From assembly GCF_000182925.2 (NCBI RefSeq), contig NC_026502.1, forward strand, positions 3,038,001 to 3,102,000: 64,000 nt of DNA. Direction: 5' to 3'. The translations under genes and the position numbers were made by a program. The DNA comes from Neurospora crassa OR74A. Its lineage: Eukaryota; Ascomycota; Sordariomycetes; Sordariales; Sordariaceae. The notes under the pieces were generated by a model. The model searched no databases and had not been told where the DNA came from. It saw only the letters and a list, made by a program, of their open reading frames with translations. Below are positions 43,156 to 55,482 of this stretch, piece by piece. The stretch's first letter is position 1, and each line of letters opens with the position of its first letter.

Positions 43156-44560
43156 CTACTCATCAACCGGCTCAGCTTTCACCACCCCAACAAGCGGCAT
43201 CCCCGCCTCATCCTGTGTCTGCGCTTTATGCCACGGCAATAGCTCCTCCGGCCGTGGCTTCTCATGAAATGCATGCCTAGCTTTGATCTTCATGGTCGGC
43301 ACATTCTCGCCAATCACCCACTTCCAATCCGCCAGCATCTTGAACATCTCGAACGACACTGTGCACCGTGGCTCTATAACCTCCTGCCAGTCGGGGGGCA
43401 ATGGGCCCCTCCTCTTCGCGCCAAAGAGATGAAACATGCAATGAGCAACCAACAGCCTTCTCATCTGTGAATCCGGCGCATGCTTGGTGTTCTCGAAGAT
43501 GTATTGCACGTCGTGCAAGTCGGGCACGCGCACCTCTTCGGTCTCGGCGGCGTAGTAGTGGTAAAGAACATCGATGCAGGCGTTACGCAGACCCGGGAGC
43601 TGGACGGTTTGGCCGAGGATGTATAGGCCGAGGTAGTCGCGTACGGTGACTTGGTTGAGTTGGGGAGGGGGGAATTTGAAGACCTTTTGGCCGCCCGAAG
43701 TAGCGAATGCTGTGCCGTAGAGCCAGCGGATTAAGAGGGCGAAAAGCTTCGGTTCGGCAGCGGGGAGGTGGACTTCCTCGATCGGTTCTCCGGGTGCCGC
43801 GTTTGCGGCGGCGGTGCTTTGGTTGTGATTACCACCGGAGGAGGAGGAGCCTTCAACGAGCTCGGGCTCGGGGTTGAAGAGACGCTTGAAGTACGGGGAG
43901 TTGTAACTCAGGAGTTGTTCGTGAACATTCCATTTGCGGCGCTCGGCACCGACGGAGACGACGACGATACGGCCGGTGAGCCAGTTGGTTCTGTAGGAGA
44001 TTGGTCAGTATTTGCTCCTTCTCTTGTCAATAGTGAGGGGAAATACTAACCCGTCAGGAGGCAAATTAGGCAAGCTTGAGTTAGCCATCGGGGGTCCGTT
44101 CCGCGAAGTGATGCTCGTCACGGAAGCCACACTTCCGGCTCTATCTCCTCTCTCCGGACCTACTTGTCCCCGCTGAGCAGCAGCTCCCGTCGCGGTCACA
44201 GCACCGGAAGTGCGAGGTTGGTCGAAGAAATTTGGGGCTTGGGGCATAGGAGATGCCCCACAGCTGAACGGTAGAAAAGGGCTTCCAACGCCACGATCAC
44301 CAGCAACACCACCACTACCCGGTCCCTCTCTAACGTCAAAAGAAGCAGGACGTGTCGGGGTCCGAGGGGGTGAAGCGCCCGGGGCCGGGGCATGCGGACC
44401 AACGCCCACGCCAGAGCCAGACGGGCCAAAGACGGAGTCAGACGGGCCAAAGACAGAGCCAGACATGCTTCCTGGTGTTGTGATGCCAGAGAATAGTCGA
44501 CGAGTTGTAGGTCTCTCCAAGTCTACCTCTGCGCGTCTCTTGTTGCTGTTGTTACCGTGG

Positions 44561-44592
<32 letters not shown>

Positions 44593-45396
44593 GCTGTTGT
44601 TGCTGCTGTCGTCTCTGTCGTTTCGGCCAAAGGCGCCGCCGCCACTGTTGCCTCTGTTCATGTCGTCAGAGGTGATCGAGGCCAAGTTTTCAAGAAGTTC
44701 TAGGCTCTCTTCTCTGATCGCGATCTCGTTATCGTCTTGTGGCTGCCGATGCCCATGCTGTTGCTGCTGGGGCTGCTGGGACTCCTGTTGATGCTTGTTC
44801 TGAGGCTGTTGCTGATGTTGTTGCTGATGTTGTTGAGACTTCTGCGCCTGTTGAGCCTGTTGATGCTCCTGTTGTACCTGTTGCTCTAAAATACTAGCAG
44901 CAGTGTGCGCCTCGTTCAACGGAGAGGACAGAACGTGAGACGGAGGGGGCGGAGTGTCTATGTCGAGCACTTCGCGGTTCTTGGCGTTGGCAGTGAATGA
45001 CTTTGAGAGCGGGTGGATACCGACCTGGCTCTGCGTTTGCCGCTTGTGCTGCTGCTGGTTTGGCCTAGTTTCCTGGAGATACATAAGTCTCCGCCGTTGC
45101 TGCTCCTTGAAGTTCTTTTCGTGGTTACTGGCTGACGGCGTGGTGACGGAAGACGAAGCAGTGGCAGTGGCAGTAATCAATGAAGAGGACACTGGCGAAG
45201 AAGATGAACCTGATGGCTCAGCGCCACGTTGAATGGGGATAATCTCAGGTTGGGGTGGCTCGTCCATACTGGAGGTACTGGTACCTCCTACGGCCCTTCC
45301 GAGTGTTACTCTCCGGCGAAATTCGAGGCGGTGGCGGTCAAAGGTGTGTGCACCACGCCTGGAGAGGGGAACCTCGTCGTCGCTGGAGGGCGGCAT
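43156..45396 (-). CDS. BTB/POZ-domain protein with Q/N-rich N-terminus
   Basis: Exons 45396-44051 and 43990-43156, intron 60 nt, 726 residues. The second exon holds a BTB/POZ fold: GRIVVVSVGAERRKWNVHEQ, LLSYNSPYFKRLFN, EEVHLPAAEPKLFALLIRWL, typical of fungal BTB proteins that dimerise and may act as Cul3 substrate adaptors or transcription cofactors. The first ~448 residues are disordered, with a long Gln-rich tract (about residues 165-215), an 11-residue Asn run coded by a GTT/AAC microsatellite, and two GPSDSVFGPSGSG-like repeats. The splice gives PPDGTNWLTGR in frame. No zinc finger or Kelch repeats were found, so its partner and pathway are unknown. Confidence 0.85.
44550..44609. repeat. 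GTT/GCT triplet microsatellite encoding polyasparagine
   Basis: GTT units with a few GCT interruptions, inside the BTB gene; read on the minus strand as AAC (Asn) with some AGC (Ser). Confidence 0.85.
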
Positions 45397-46200
45397 GGTA
45401 GTGATGGGTGGTCAAGTTAATATTGAATGAGCCAAGGTATCGTCGGCTGCGTTTGAGTGTATCATAAAAGGTGAATGGTGGATGGCTCTGCAAATCAAGA
45501 AAGTACGGGAGGTAATTATGTGTTGCAGTCTCGCAGCAAGTCGATATTCATCCACGCCACAGGAAGGATTCATGAAAGAAATAGAAAGTAAGAGGAGTTT
45601 TGAAGCCAGCGAACCTTTATACACGCCCTCTATCCCATTCCAAGAACGTTGAGGTGCGTGAGGATTTCGAAAGTGATTGATATCTTGAACCTTTGGCTTT
45701 CATCTCATATCTTCAACTTCATCCTAGGTCAAAATATTACCATAAGCATTGTCACTCGGTCAAGATTGGTCACTATCACAGCGAGTGTAAACAGAGGCGT
45801 TTGAACGTATCACCAAGATGGAAGATACTCATCTCCTTGACCCTCTCAGCGTTACTGGGTTTGGTACTTAAGGTTTATCAAATTTATGGATCCAGATATG
45901 ATCGAGTGAATGACACCTGCGTCAACTTCTTAAACTTCCTATCTCCACTTACCAACTCAAAAACCAACATGGCCCCCCTGATACCCAATAAAAGATTACC
46001 AGTTTTACCGACAACTCATTCGTTCGTAAAGTGAAAAAGGAAAAAAGTCGCAGTGTCCAAGGCTATCGATAGAACAGAACAAAAAAAAAAAAAACGGATC
46101 TCCGCCTGGACTTCAAATGTCCCCCGATGAGAAAAAACTTACTCGATCAATTCTCACCATGTTTCGCTCAAGTCCAACCAATTTTCAGTCATCTCGCCTC

Positions 46201-46308
46201 GTATCAGTATCAGTATCAGTATCAGTATCAGTATCAGTATCAGTATCAGTATCAGTATCAGTATCAGTATCAGTATCAGTATCAGTATCAGTATCAGTAA
46301 CAGTATCA
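46201..46308. repeat. GTATCA hexanucleotide array, 18 units
   Basis: Eighteen tandem hexamers; the 17th is GTAACA, the others are perfect. On the plus strand one frame reads alternating Val-Ser, with no evidence that it is translated. Confidence 0.97.
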
Positions 46309-47790
46309 GTACCGCAATCATCTACAAGCACCTACCCTACACTAGGTATAACCCGCTCTAAGCGTCTGTCTACCAAATAATGATAGAGATAATACTAGCA
46401 TACAAAACTCTTTCCTTCCAGAAACAAAGAATACACTCACTCAATCTACTCAAGCATCTAGCATCATCATCGGCGTAAAGAATTTGTGTGTTAAGTTGAG
46501 GAAACAATGCGACTAGCTAGAAGCTTTTAAGCTAAGCAGCACCCTAGCACTCTTATCCTACCTAATCTGCTACCCAAGAATGGGAGGACCCTGGGACTCG
46601 AAAAAACCGAGGTCCGAACTTTGCGTTGTAAATAAATGTCTTAAGCTTTATCTTGTGATGTCGAGGCGGTTGATTGTTAGGGAGTGAGTGACAGGAGGCA
46701 CAAAGAAGTGTCAAGGTCATATGTTTGCGGCTGTCTTTGTAGGTGCGCGGTGTTGTCGTTGTGTATGCACCTTGCGAGCGGGTAAGACGGATGCAGTTCA
46801 ATCGATTGGCAGATTGTGGTATGACCTTATCATTCAATCCAGCTAGGTTTGGTCCAGTCACGACGAGGCGAGCGACTTCAAGTGACATGCTGTGACACAC
46901 AAACAGGCAGTGTAGAAACGCCTTCAACACCAGAACAGAATCACAGAGCACAGGGATGGGGTTTATAAGTACTGTATCACGGCATGTCATCGTACCACTT
47001 GTCACCTCACTCCAGGTCGAACACACGTACACGACACTCAAAGGCAACACAACCAAGTCACGAAGGCAGTCGGGAGAGCAAGATATGAGTGAAGGAGGCG
47101 GTTGTATTTATTTCGATCGCTCGCCATATAACTTGCAAATCTTTTTTTCAGGAATATGATCCCGAATATTCACACGCAAGCTTTTTGAGTCGAGCGGTCG
47201 ACAAGAGTCACACGTAAGATGATGACTCGACCGGGACAAAGCAGCCAGTTCGGAGCTAATCGCCCACATCCCAGCAAGTAGCAGACAGAAACACACAACC
47301 CTTTCCAGTGTAACTCCTCATAACATGGATATGGAAGACACACACTAGCAAAGCTTAAGCGACGCCCGCTCGCAAAAAACAGAGGATATCCCCGAAATGA
47401 TGATGCTTTGTGCCAAAAACAAAACCGAGCCAGCCTTCCCCATGAATAGTAGAGACGAGAGAAAAGAGACACGCTGATATCTTTTCACACACCGAGCCAG
47501 ATCCGAGAGATGCAAAGTTTCCCCGTTGCAAGAAATAAATCCCAAAATCAACAAGAAGAAAGAAAAGCAAAGGCGGGGCTAAGCCGTAGCACAGCGCCTA
47601 CCATCCCTTCATGATACAGGCGGAAAGAAAATCCGGAACATAGGAGAACCAAGAAAAAAAAAAAAAAATAAAACAACACAGAAATTTCCCGAAATACTTT
47701 CAGACCAACTCCTCATTCCCGTACACCCCGGAAATTCCAGCTTTCAAGTTGAGATTCCGCGCGACACCAAAACGACAAAGGAGGTCTTTG

Positions 47791-47811
47791 CCTGCCTGCC
47801 TGCCTGCCTGC
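47791..47811. repeat. CCTG tetranucleotide array
   Basis: Five CCTG units. Confidence 0.9.
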
Positions 47812-48647
47812 TCCCAAAAAAAGATTTGCCCATGTAGCCCCCAGAAATTCGAGAACACCCAAGGTTGCAAAAGCCTCCCGCCCACATAGCGCAACCTGCT
47901 AAAAACCCATCGAAAGTCGCTCTATATGTCGATATCTTTTTCTTTGATGAATTCATGGACCCGTTGAACCGTTATGACTTTTTATCATGTGACTGAAGTC
48001 GCCGCTTCTTAGTGACGATGACGAAACACCAAAACCCCGTGTGTATGGTATCGAAAAAATAAACGAGAAAATAAGACAAAAGTCGCCGAGGCGAGGAAAA
48101 AGCCGAGAACTCCGTCGTGAGACACCGATGCAAGTTGTTGTGTGTGATATGATTAGTAGTTTGGTGGATGCACGACCACCTTGGTAACACCCGTTTCGTG
48201 GGAAAAAAAAATCAAAGCAGCCCCATCTTTCGAAGCCATAGACACCACCACGCTTTTTTGGGTATTCGAAAACAAGAGGTACCGATGAATCTTCGTTTTT
48301 TTGCGCCGTCCGAAAATGTCAAGAACTTTCGCTTCAGGAAGGGAAAGGAGCTTATGTCGATTAAAGGATGTTTGTACAGGTTGGGTATCGGAAAAAAGGT
48401 TGCCGAAAAGGTCGAAGATCCAGTGGGAAATTGGGTTGTCGCCCCCTGCCTGCCGGGAAAATGAGAAGATCATCGTAGTGCCTGCCTGCTTAAAAGTTGT
48501 TGAGAAAACGTCGGTGGTACCCGCCAAGATGAGCCTCTGCAGTGAGCATGCGAAATGAGGCAGTACGTGTACAGTCCATATTGCAACGGCGACGACGGTC
48601 TAGGTCGGCCTAGTCTCGTCTACGTCACGAAGCGAGACATCAGTCGC

Positions 48648-49311
48648 CTACCAACGTGGCCGAGCGCCCATAAGGGACTGCGGCTGCTGCATCCGAGCGG
48701 GCGATACCGAGGGAGGTGGGCTGGTCATGGTGATACCAGTAGCAGGGTTGATAATGGGGATGGCATTACGGCCGCGGGTGGCAGAGGGCTGATGAAGCTT
48801 GAGGGTCGCCTGTTGACTTTGGTAGACCGGAGGAAGATAGGGAGAGTTGAGCGAGAAGCCTGGGGCGATGGTGGTGGGCTGCTGCGTAGGAGAGCTTTGC
48901 GGCGAGTTGCTTGCCAAGGAGGAACGCTCAGAGGAAGCGCTGTGGATGGAGACCAACTTGAGGAGGGAAGGCGGGTTAGTGCCAGCGACTTGAAGAGGGA
49001 GCAGGCCAATGGTCCAGTTCGTCTAGTGAACTACTCACATCATCATCGGTCAAAAGGCCGGGGCAGAACTCCATGTCGTCCTCGAGATCAAAAGAGCGGC
49101 CAGCTTCGTACTTTGTGCGGTACGAGGTCACGGACACAGACTCGGACAAGTCCTTCATACTCCGGACACCACGAAACTGCTTATGCGTATTTTGGGAAAC
49201 AGACAGCCGGGGAGCTCTCCTGTTACGCCCACCATGGTGAGCGTGGGATACTGCAGGAGCAGCGGCGGCTGTAGGCTGCTGGTGGGCGTAGGAGTGATAG
49301 TACGAAGACAT
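48648..49311 (-). CDS. Small hypothetical protein, Ser/Pro-rich
   Basis: Exons 49311-49039 and 48956-48648 with an 82-nt intron (branch site CACTAACCC) give 193 residues. The family is not recognised. The N-terminus is His/Tyr/Ala-rich (MSSYYHSYAHQQPTAAAAP). A segment across residues 30-95 looks conserved in style: RRAPRLSVSQNTHKQFRGVR, then DLEDDMEFCPGLLTDDDLVS across the splice site. The C-terminal half is Ser/Pro/Gln-rich and disordered. No signal peptide or membrane helix. Very long gene-free flanks on both sides are typical of developmentally regulated genes in these fungi, but regulation is only inferred. The neat frame and branch site make a real gene likely. Confidence 0.7.
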
Positions 49312-52042
49312 TATGAGTGGCGGTCAGGGAGTGCGATGTTGAAGACGAGCAAAATCGGTCCAGGAAGAGCCAAATCCAAGTGCGGGATCGGAGAATGGGT
49401 GATGTGATGGTTGTGGTTGTGCGTGTGTGCGTTGTGTGGTTTTGATTTGGCCAAGCCGGGAGTTGTGCGGTATTAAACCCAGGTATTGTGAGACAGCAAC
49501 AATGGAACCAAAACCAAGGCTGTTGCAGTGGAGCGATCAAAGACTGTCGAGGGAATGTTCGAAACTTGAAGTGGGCGCAGGCAAAAAGTCGGGCAAAAGT
49601 CGAGGAAAGGGTGCAGAGAAGATGTTGTCGTTTTTTTGTGTGGTTGTTGGGTGTGGTCGCTTGCAAATGTGCAGAAGATCGAGGGTGAGGGTTGGACGTG
49701 GTTTGACGGGGACGAGGCGGGTGAAGAAGTAGGGAAGAGGCGAAGGGAGGAGGGACGAAATGGAAGAGCAATCGGAACAGGCGACGTGCGCTGGACACCA
49801 GCGCTGTGCGAGTGGGTCTCCCAGGGGGCCCCAGATGGATCTGTCCAATTCGCCCACTTCGTCCCACCACAACCCGGCCCACTCTGGCTGCCGCTGCCAG
49901 CTGTGACTGGCCCGACAGATGGGGTTTCTCGACGGGGTCGCCAATGGGATGATGGGGTGCCAATGTGGGGGGGTGCACACTGGGCTGGAACTGGGACGCT
50001 ACTAGCGCACCGGGGTCTCAGGCATTGGACGGAACCAGTCTGGATGACAGGCAATGGCCTGGGCTCCTCTCGCCAGAGGCGCCGCCCGGTCGACGAATGG
50101 GAACGGCGTGAATGTGCTGAATGCCTGCTGAATGGCACAGATGGTTGAAATGGCTGATGAAAAACCGCACAGGCCATGCCTCTTGTGACCCTGTTCCATC
50201 TCCGCTCGCAGAACGGGGTGGCGAGACACTAGCATGCAGAAAAGCGGGTCTTTGTTGCGTACCATTGGGCGCCATATTGCGAGTCCGCTTTCGGCTTGGT
50301 CACACTGTCCTGCTGGTGTGCAATTTCGATTTTGGATGGCGTTGCCTTGTGTGCGCCAAGAACTCCCAAGGTTCACACTCAACCCCACCTGAGTAGCCAC
50401 ACTGCACCCAGTGCCGCAAACTGTCCCGTCCTGTCCTCAGCAACTGCACTGCAAGTGAAGTCACTTGGTTGAACCACCCACTGCGACACAGCAGCCTGCC
50501 CTGCCAACCTGCCTGCTACTCACGACTCTCACAAAAACGTCCCTCAAACGGCAAAACTAAAATCGCCAAAATGTTCGTCATAACCTATCAGGATACCTAT
50601 GACGAGAATGGTTCGCCCGAATCGCGTTCCTTCTTGTCCATCTCATTGTCTGGTTCGATAGTCCGTCCGTCATCGTTCAGAACTTCACGACTATGTGCCA
50701 GCAAAACCCCTGGACTGGCTGATACCATGAGTACTACTATGGTGAGATGGGTAAGTAAAACCCGTGGGCCAGGTCGCTGACCACACAGTGCTCTCGAAGC
50801 AATGGCTGCGGTGGTCCGTGCCAGGTACGTGACAAGGGGGTTTTACTTTAGCACGCAACCGCAGTAACTCTACCTACGACAATCGACGAAGCCGAGATTG
50901 ACCCTGTCGGCCTGCGACTAGTATCTCGTGGTTAGTGCTAAGGTGACCACGTCCTGGATGCTGCACCTCGCTTTTCTTCCTATCCGCAACACCCGAAAAA
51001 TTTTCCGGTCACGGTATTCAACAGTTACAGGTTTTCCTATCCTGTCCTCACAACGTGGCCCGGATCAACGTCCTGGGTTGGGAAGGGGAAAATGGGTTAC
51101 GAGTTGATCTTGACTCGTCCCCTCGTCTCTTGTTTCCTCTCCCCTTTCAGTTCGCTTTGTGGTTGCGGGCCCGAGGAGCCCCGTGTTGTCCCAGCTGGAG
51201 CCGTAGGAGCCGCTAGGTCGGGTCATCGACGATGGCCCGAGGGCTTCCATTGGGGAACTGGCAGCAGGGCAAGACGACGCCGCTGTGCTTCAAAACCCTA
51301 GCGTCTCTGTCCTGGCTCCATTGGCAAGGGAGACGTAGCCGATCGATTCCGTTTGAGGCTAAGTACTTCGCGTGCCCAAATTTACTTGTGTTGAGATGAT
51401 CACACTGTGAGCCACAGCTGACTGTCTTTATTTCCAGACGCTCTACGACCTGCCAAAGAATGAATGCCGGATTCCTACCCCATAATGCAAAACGGTTTGT
51501 TTTGGCAAATCGATCTGGTGAGGGTATCGTGGGCGGCTGTCTGCATACTCCTATGGCCTCTCAAAAACAACCAGAAGCGTAGAACCTGACACCCCTTCCG
51601 ACCTTATTGGCTTTGGCCTCTCGTTTCCAGTGCCTTTCCGTATCGTTATTACACAGTGCCGCTTCGACAGCGTGTTGCAGACGGCGGTTGAGGGGTGCGT
51701 GGATGCATAATTTCTTAGGGCGAGGGCAGTGTGGCCTGCGCTATCACCTTTTGGCAGATTAGGCCGCCCCAGCCCTGTGGCGAGGTCACCCCGTCAGCGC
51801 GCTTTGACTGGTTGTGACAGCTCAGATTGGATTGGGTTGGATACCACCCACGCAAACTCCCAAGGCCTACGGAAAGTGTTGGAGTTCCCCTCTCGCCCCT
51901 CCACTGTCAGTTCTGACAGACGTCTTCTTGCCTGTATGTAATTCATGGCCGTTTATCATTGCGACTCTACAGTGTCTCGGAATACGCAAGTGATAGAGGC
52001 GTTGGTATGGTTTAACGTCAAACGTCCAGTCTTGCACTCTTG

Positions 52043-52855
52043 TTAGTCTATCCCCTGAATTGGGGCCGGCTCAGCCCGTCTTGTCGAGCTCCAATCACTG
52101 TAAGCTTCTTGCGTTGAAGGTATCAGAGTACCTACGTACCTTACTGACACCCTCGTATCCCACTTCACGGACGAGACGGCTAGGAACATGATGGCAGGCA
52201 CGTCTAGATTGTAGTAGACTTGAGAGCGCTGCGATAATGACACTCGGAAAGGTTGTGATCCCGCTAATCCCGTTGACGAGATACTGTGTCGCAACTGGGA
52301 ATAACTACCCCTATATGACGGCTTAGATGGTTGAAAACCCGCCCGGACCCTTCCATCATCATCATCAGCGAACCTGAGCGGCGGTCGAGGTGCAGAGACA
52401 GAAGGGACCACAACCGAGACTTTGTCTGGGACTCTGGGGGAGACAGGGGGGGTTTGGGGCCACAGCTTGCCACTGATTGGCGAAGATGACGCTGGTGTCT
52501 GAACCACCCGTTCCAACGAGACACCCGAAAGCAACCCCCCAAGCTTCCAGAAATTCAGTGACAGACATCGTGCCCTCCTAGTCTCACCTGCATATGCCGT
52601 AGCTTTATGTAGGAACCTAGGCATGGGGCTTATTCTTGTTGTCCCTTCATTGCTTGCCATGACTTTTCGTCTGGTTAGGTCGTTTATCTGCCGTAGAGTG
52701 TGTTGTATTGTCCTCATCGGCGACCTGCACGCGGACTGCATCTCTGAAATCACAACAGTACCGTAGGCGCCCCGGTTGAACTTGTGCCTCTTGTGTTCCG
52801 TGCCGCAGAAGGTTGCACAGGGCAGGACGGGGGGGAAAAGGCAACCATAGGCCAT
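52043..52855 (-). CDS. Weak candidate orphan gene (270 codons)
   Basis: An ATG at 52855 opens a 270-codon frame ending near 52043, the longest isolated frame in the 10.4 kb gap. The translation is Ser/Arg/Pro-rich (for example SSSPISGKLWPQTPPVSPRV and PSVSAPRPPLRFADDDDGR) without any motif I know. It contains no clear intron, signal peptide or membrane helix. Codon use looks partly biased at the start and less so later. It may be a chance frame. Confidence 0.2.
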   Translation of the reverse strand: MAYGCLFPPVLPCATFCGTEHKRHKFNRGAYGTVVISEMQSACRSPMRTIQHTLRQINDLTRRKVMASNEGTTRISPMPRFLHKATAYAGETRRARCLSLNFWKLGGLLSGVSLERVVQTPASSSPISGKLWPQTPPVSPRVPDKVSVVVPSVSAPRPPLRFADDDDGRVRAGFQPSKPSYRGSYSQLRHSISSTGLAGSQPFRVSLSQRSQVYYNLDVPAIMFLAVSSVKWDTRVSVRYVGTLIPSTQEAYSDWSSTRRAEPAPIQGID

Positions 52856-55440
52856 ACCTAGACAGCTCTCCAAACTAAACTAACCTGCACGCCACCGGTG
52901 GTTGAACGGATGAACGACGAAAGTAAAGTGGAATTCATGGGGGTGTGCTCGGAGATTCACGATGAACGGGGTTCCCCACAAAGGGTCCAAGAGGCCTGAC
53001 GGGACTACAGAGATGCGAACCAGCGACAAGTTACACACAAATCTAACGACAAGAAAGAGGTCATCCCCAAAACCAACGGTTAATTCGCCGCTTGAATCAT
53101 GGCGAGCAATTGCCGGAATTGGGGTTTATTCACGTTGTGTTGATATCAACCAGTGCATAAGCCCCTTCCCCGCCAGACCGTCCCATCATGACGTTCGGGG
53201 CTAGGGTGGGGCGTGGACGGGTGACGAAAGGGGCAAACTCCCGTTATCCCGTCGTTCCTTTTTTTCCTTTGTGACGACAATCTACACTAGATTCTATCAT
53301 TGTTGTTGATTTGCATCGCTTTTCCTCTGGTCGTCATGAAAGTGATGGACAGGAACTCGACAATCCCGTCTGTCAAATACACCGAGCTATACAACATTAA
53401 GTACATATAGCCTTCAGATATGATCCAGAGGAAGAATGGGGATCGTCAGCTTTTACTGTGAATTGAAGATCCGGAACAAATCAGCGACATGTCGAAATCA
53501 CAGACCATTTCGCTGAAAGTGCCATCACACGCTATCACTCGGCTCAACTCGTTCATCTCGGTGACGGTACCTTTTTGCTCGAGACGGGAAGAAGGGGGGG
53601 GGAGGGGGAGGGGCACTTTGGTCGGACATGCTGGTACATACTGTAGTGTATATGCCGATGGCGGGACCCTGTTGTTCCCCTTGAAACCCGAGTGGAGGAC
53701 GATTCTTGTCGTCGATGAAGGTCATTTCGGTGCATCCCAATTCACCGTCACAAATGTTTATCTTATCGCCGTCGTGCCGTCAAGCACCTAGGGAATGAGA
53801 AATGAGAACCAAACAAATCACGGGCCCGGACATTGCAGCGAAGCGATCTCACCTACAGTACGTACCTCATTCAAACCCACTTTGTTAAAGTGCTTGCATA
53901 CACGACAGTAACGACGACGCATCGGTTCGTTCGATTCGAGCATTTACTACTTCCAGGCCGACGCAGATCATAAGATTCATACATACACCATGTCGCATAT
54001 CGAATTAATGGGTATGGTTGCACACTCATTTGAAGGCTGGTTGATGCATCCTTTAAGACCTGTGCAGCAGTATCGTCCTCGGTGGCAGCGGAAGCCAAGG
54101 CAAAGACATTTTATGAAAGCACACGCCCAGAACGTGTAAACCGAAAACGAGGAGGGTGTCACGGTGTTGCCGCTGCGGCTTGTCCTCCTAGCGGGCATCT
54201 CTTGGTGTGCTCAGGTCCCAAAATGCACCCCCACCGTTCCGTCCACGACACCATCTCACTCCATCTTGCCTGCAGTGTAGTGAGTGGCCTCAACAACTTG
54301 AAGTTCCCTCCCGAATCCCCACACTGTGTCATTGTTCTGACTCGGCAGCCATTTCAATTCATCGCATCTCCAAGTTTACATTTCATACCATTGTTCACAT
54401 ACTATTTTCAAGCTTGGGCCATCCACCCGCCATCGGGTTTTTCAAATAACCGTGATATCAAATCTCGCTGTACAAATTGTGCGGAGATGGACCCCAGCTT
54501 TGGGGGACACCTATGTACACTGTGTGGTACTGCGTACAACTCAATTTGAAGTGGCCAGCGACGGTGACAAACCCAATGTCATAGAAGCACTGTGTGCGTG
54601 TGCGTAGTACACACACAGTACACTAGTAAGTCCCCCCATCCCATCCATCCCCAGTCTGGAAAGGCTTCATGTATACCCTATTTCTGATAATCGGGCTGTT
54701 TTGGCACTGCCTACTTCACCGCTACTCTTTTCTTGTTCCTCGCTCTTTCTTGTTACGTGCTAGGGACGGGAAGTGGAAGCGAAGGTTCTCCCATTGGAGA
54801 TTGGTGTCGGTCGCTTGAAGCTTCGAACTGAGGCGACGACTGACGAGACGAGACGACATGGCATGATTGTCATGGATGGAAATCGGATGCTTGCCGAACA
54901 GACGGCATTCGCTCGAGGGAAAAGAATAGCGATACCCGATGGCCGATGCTGCTTGTCGGTACGTCGTAGGTAGCGTCAAAGCGTCCAAAGCGATCTCGAC
55001 GACCGACATCAATCAGTCCAAAACCCCAATGCACCACCCCTTGCTTCTCCGTCCTTACATGTACCCAAGTAGGTATCCCCGGCGGCGGCGAGCGGCGGGA
55101 GGGACGGGAGTGGACGAAATCTGGGGAAACCGACTCGACATGGACGTTCCGACGCAACGCCCGGGCCTCGCGTTCGATTTGATATCTTTTCCTAATTCCC
55201 CATCCATAAAAAAAGGTTCAGGCTAACACCTACATATTGGGCTTGTCTGATTTGTCCAGTCTGAAGTCGCCAACGACTCAAATGGTCACGTTGACACGGG
55301 GACACATGACTTGACTGCCGACTCCCGACTACAACTCAGTGCCGCCGGCCCGGGTTTACACACATTGCATGCAAGCCATGCTCAAGCCCAGACAATCATG
55401 AGACAGCCAGAGAAGCTGCCACGAAGTCGTCAAGGTTCTT

Positions 55441-55482
55441 CAACTCCAACTCCAACTCCAACTCCAACTCCAACTCCAACTT
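55441..55482. repeat. CAACTC hexanucleotide array
   Basis: Six perfect CAACTC units and a seventh CAACTT, followed by CAA-rich sequence. Confidence 0.9.

Larger units (their letters stand above)
45397..48647. other. 3.25 kb gene-poor interval
   Basis: Upstream of the BTB gene and downstream of a small hypothetical gene. No spliced or unspliced gene could be supported on either strand. It holds an 18-unit GTATCA array, an A15 run (about 46080-46094), A-rich runs near 47655 and a (CCTG)5 run. A long 5' leader for the BTB gene, or a non-coding transcript, is possible but not shown by the sequence. Confidence 0.5.

Noticed and set aside
46117-46380. Plus-strand frame reading a long Val-Ser repeat
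   Set aside because: The repeat is the GTATCA microsatellite; there is no supporting sequence around it for a protein.
49223-50177. Several overlapping open frames of 150-250 codons on both strands
   Set aside because: They overlap in different frames of a GC-rich stretch upstream of the small hypothetical gene; none has family resemblance, and mutual overlap is the signature of chance frames.
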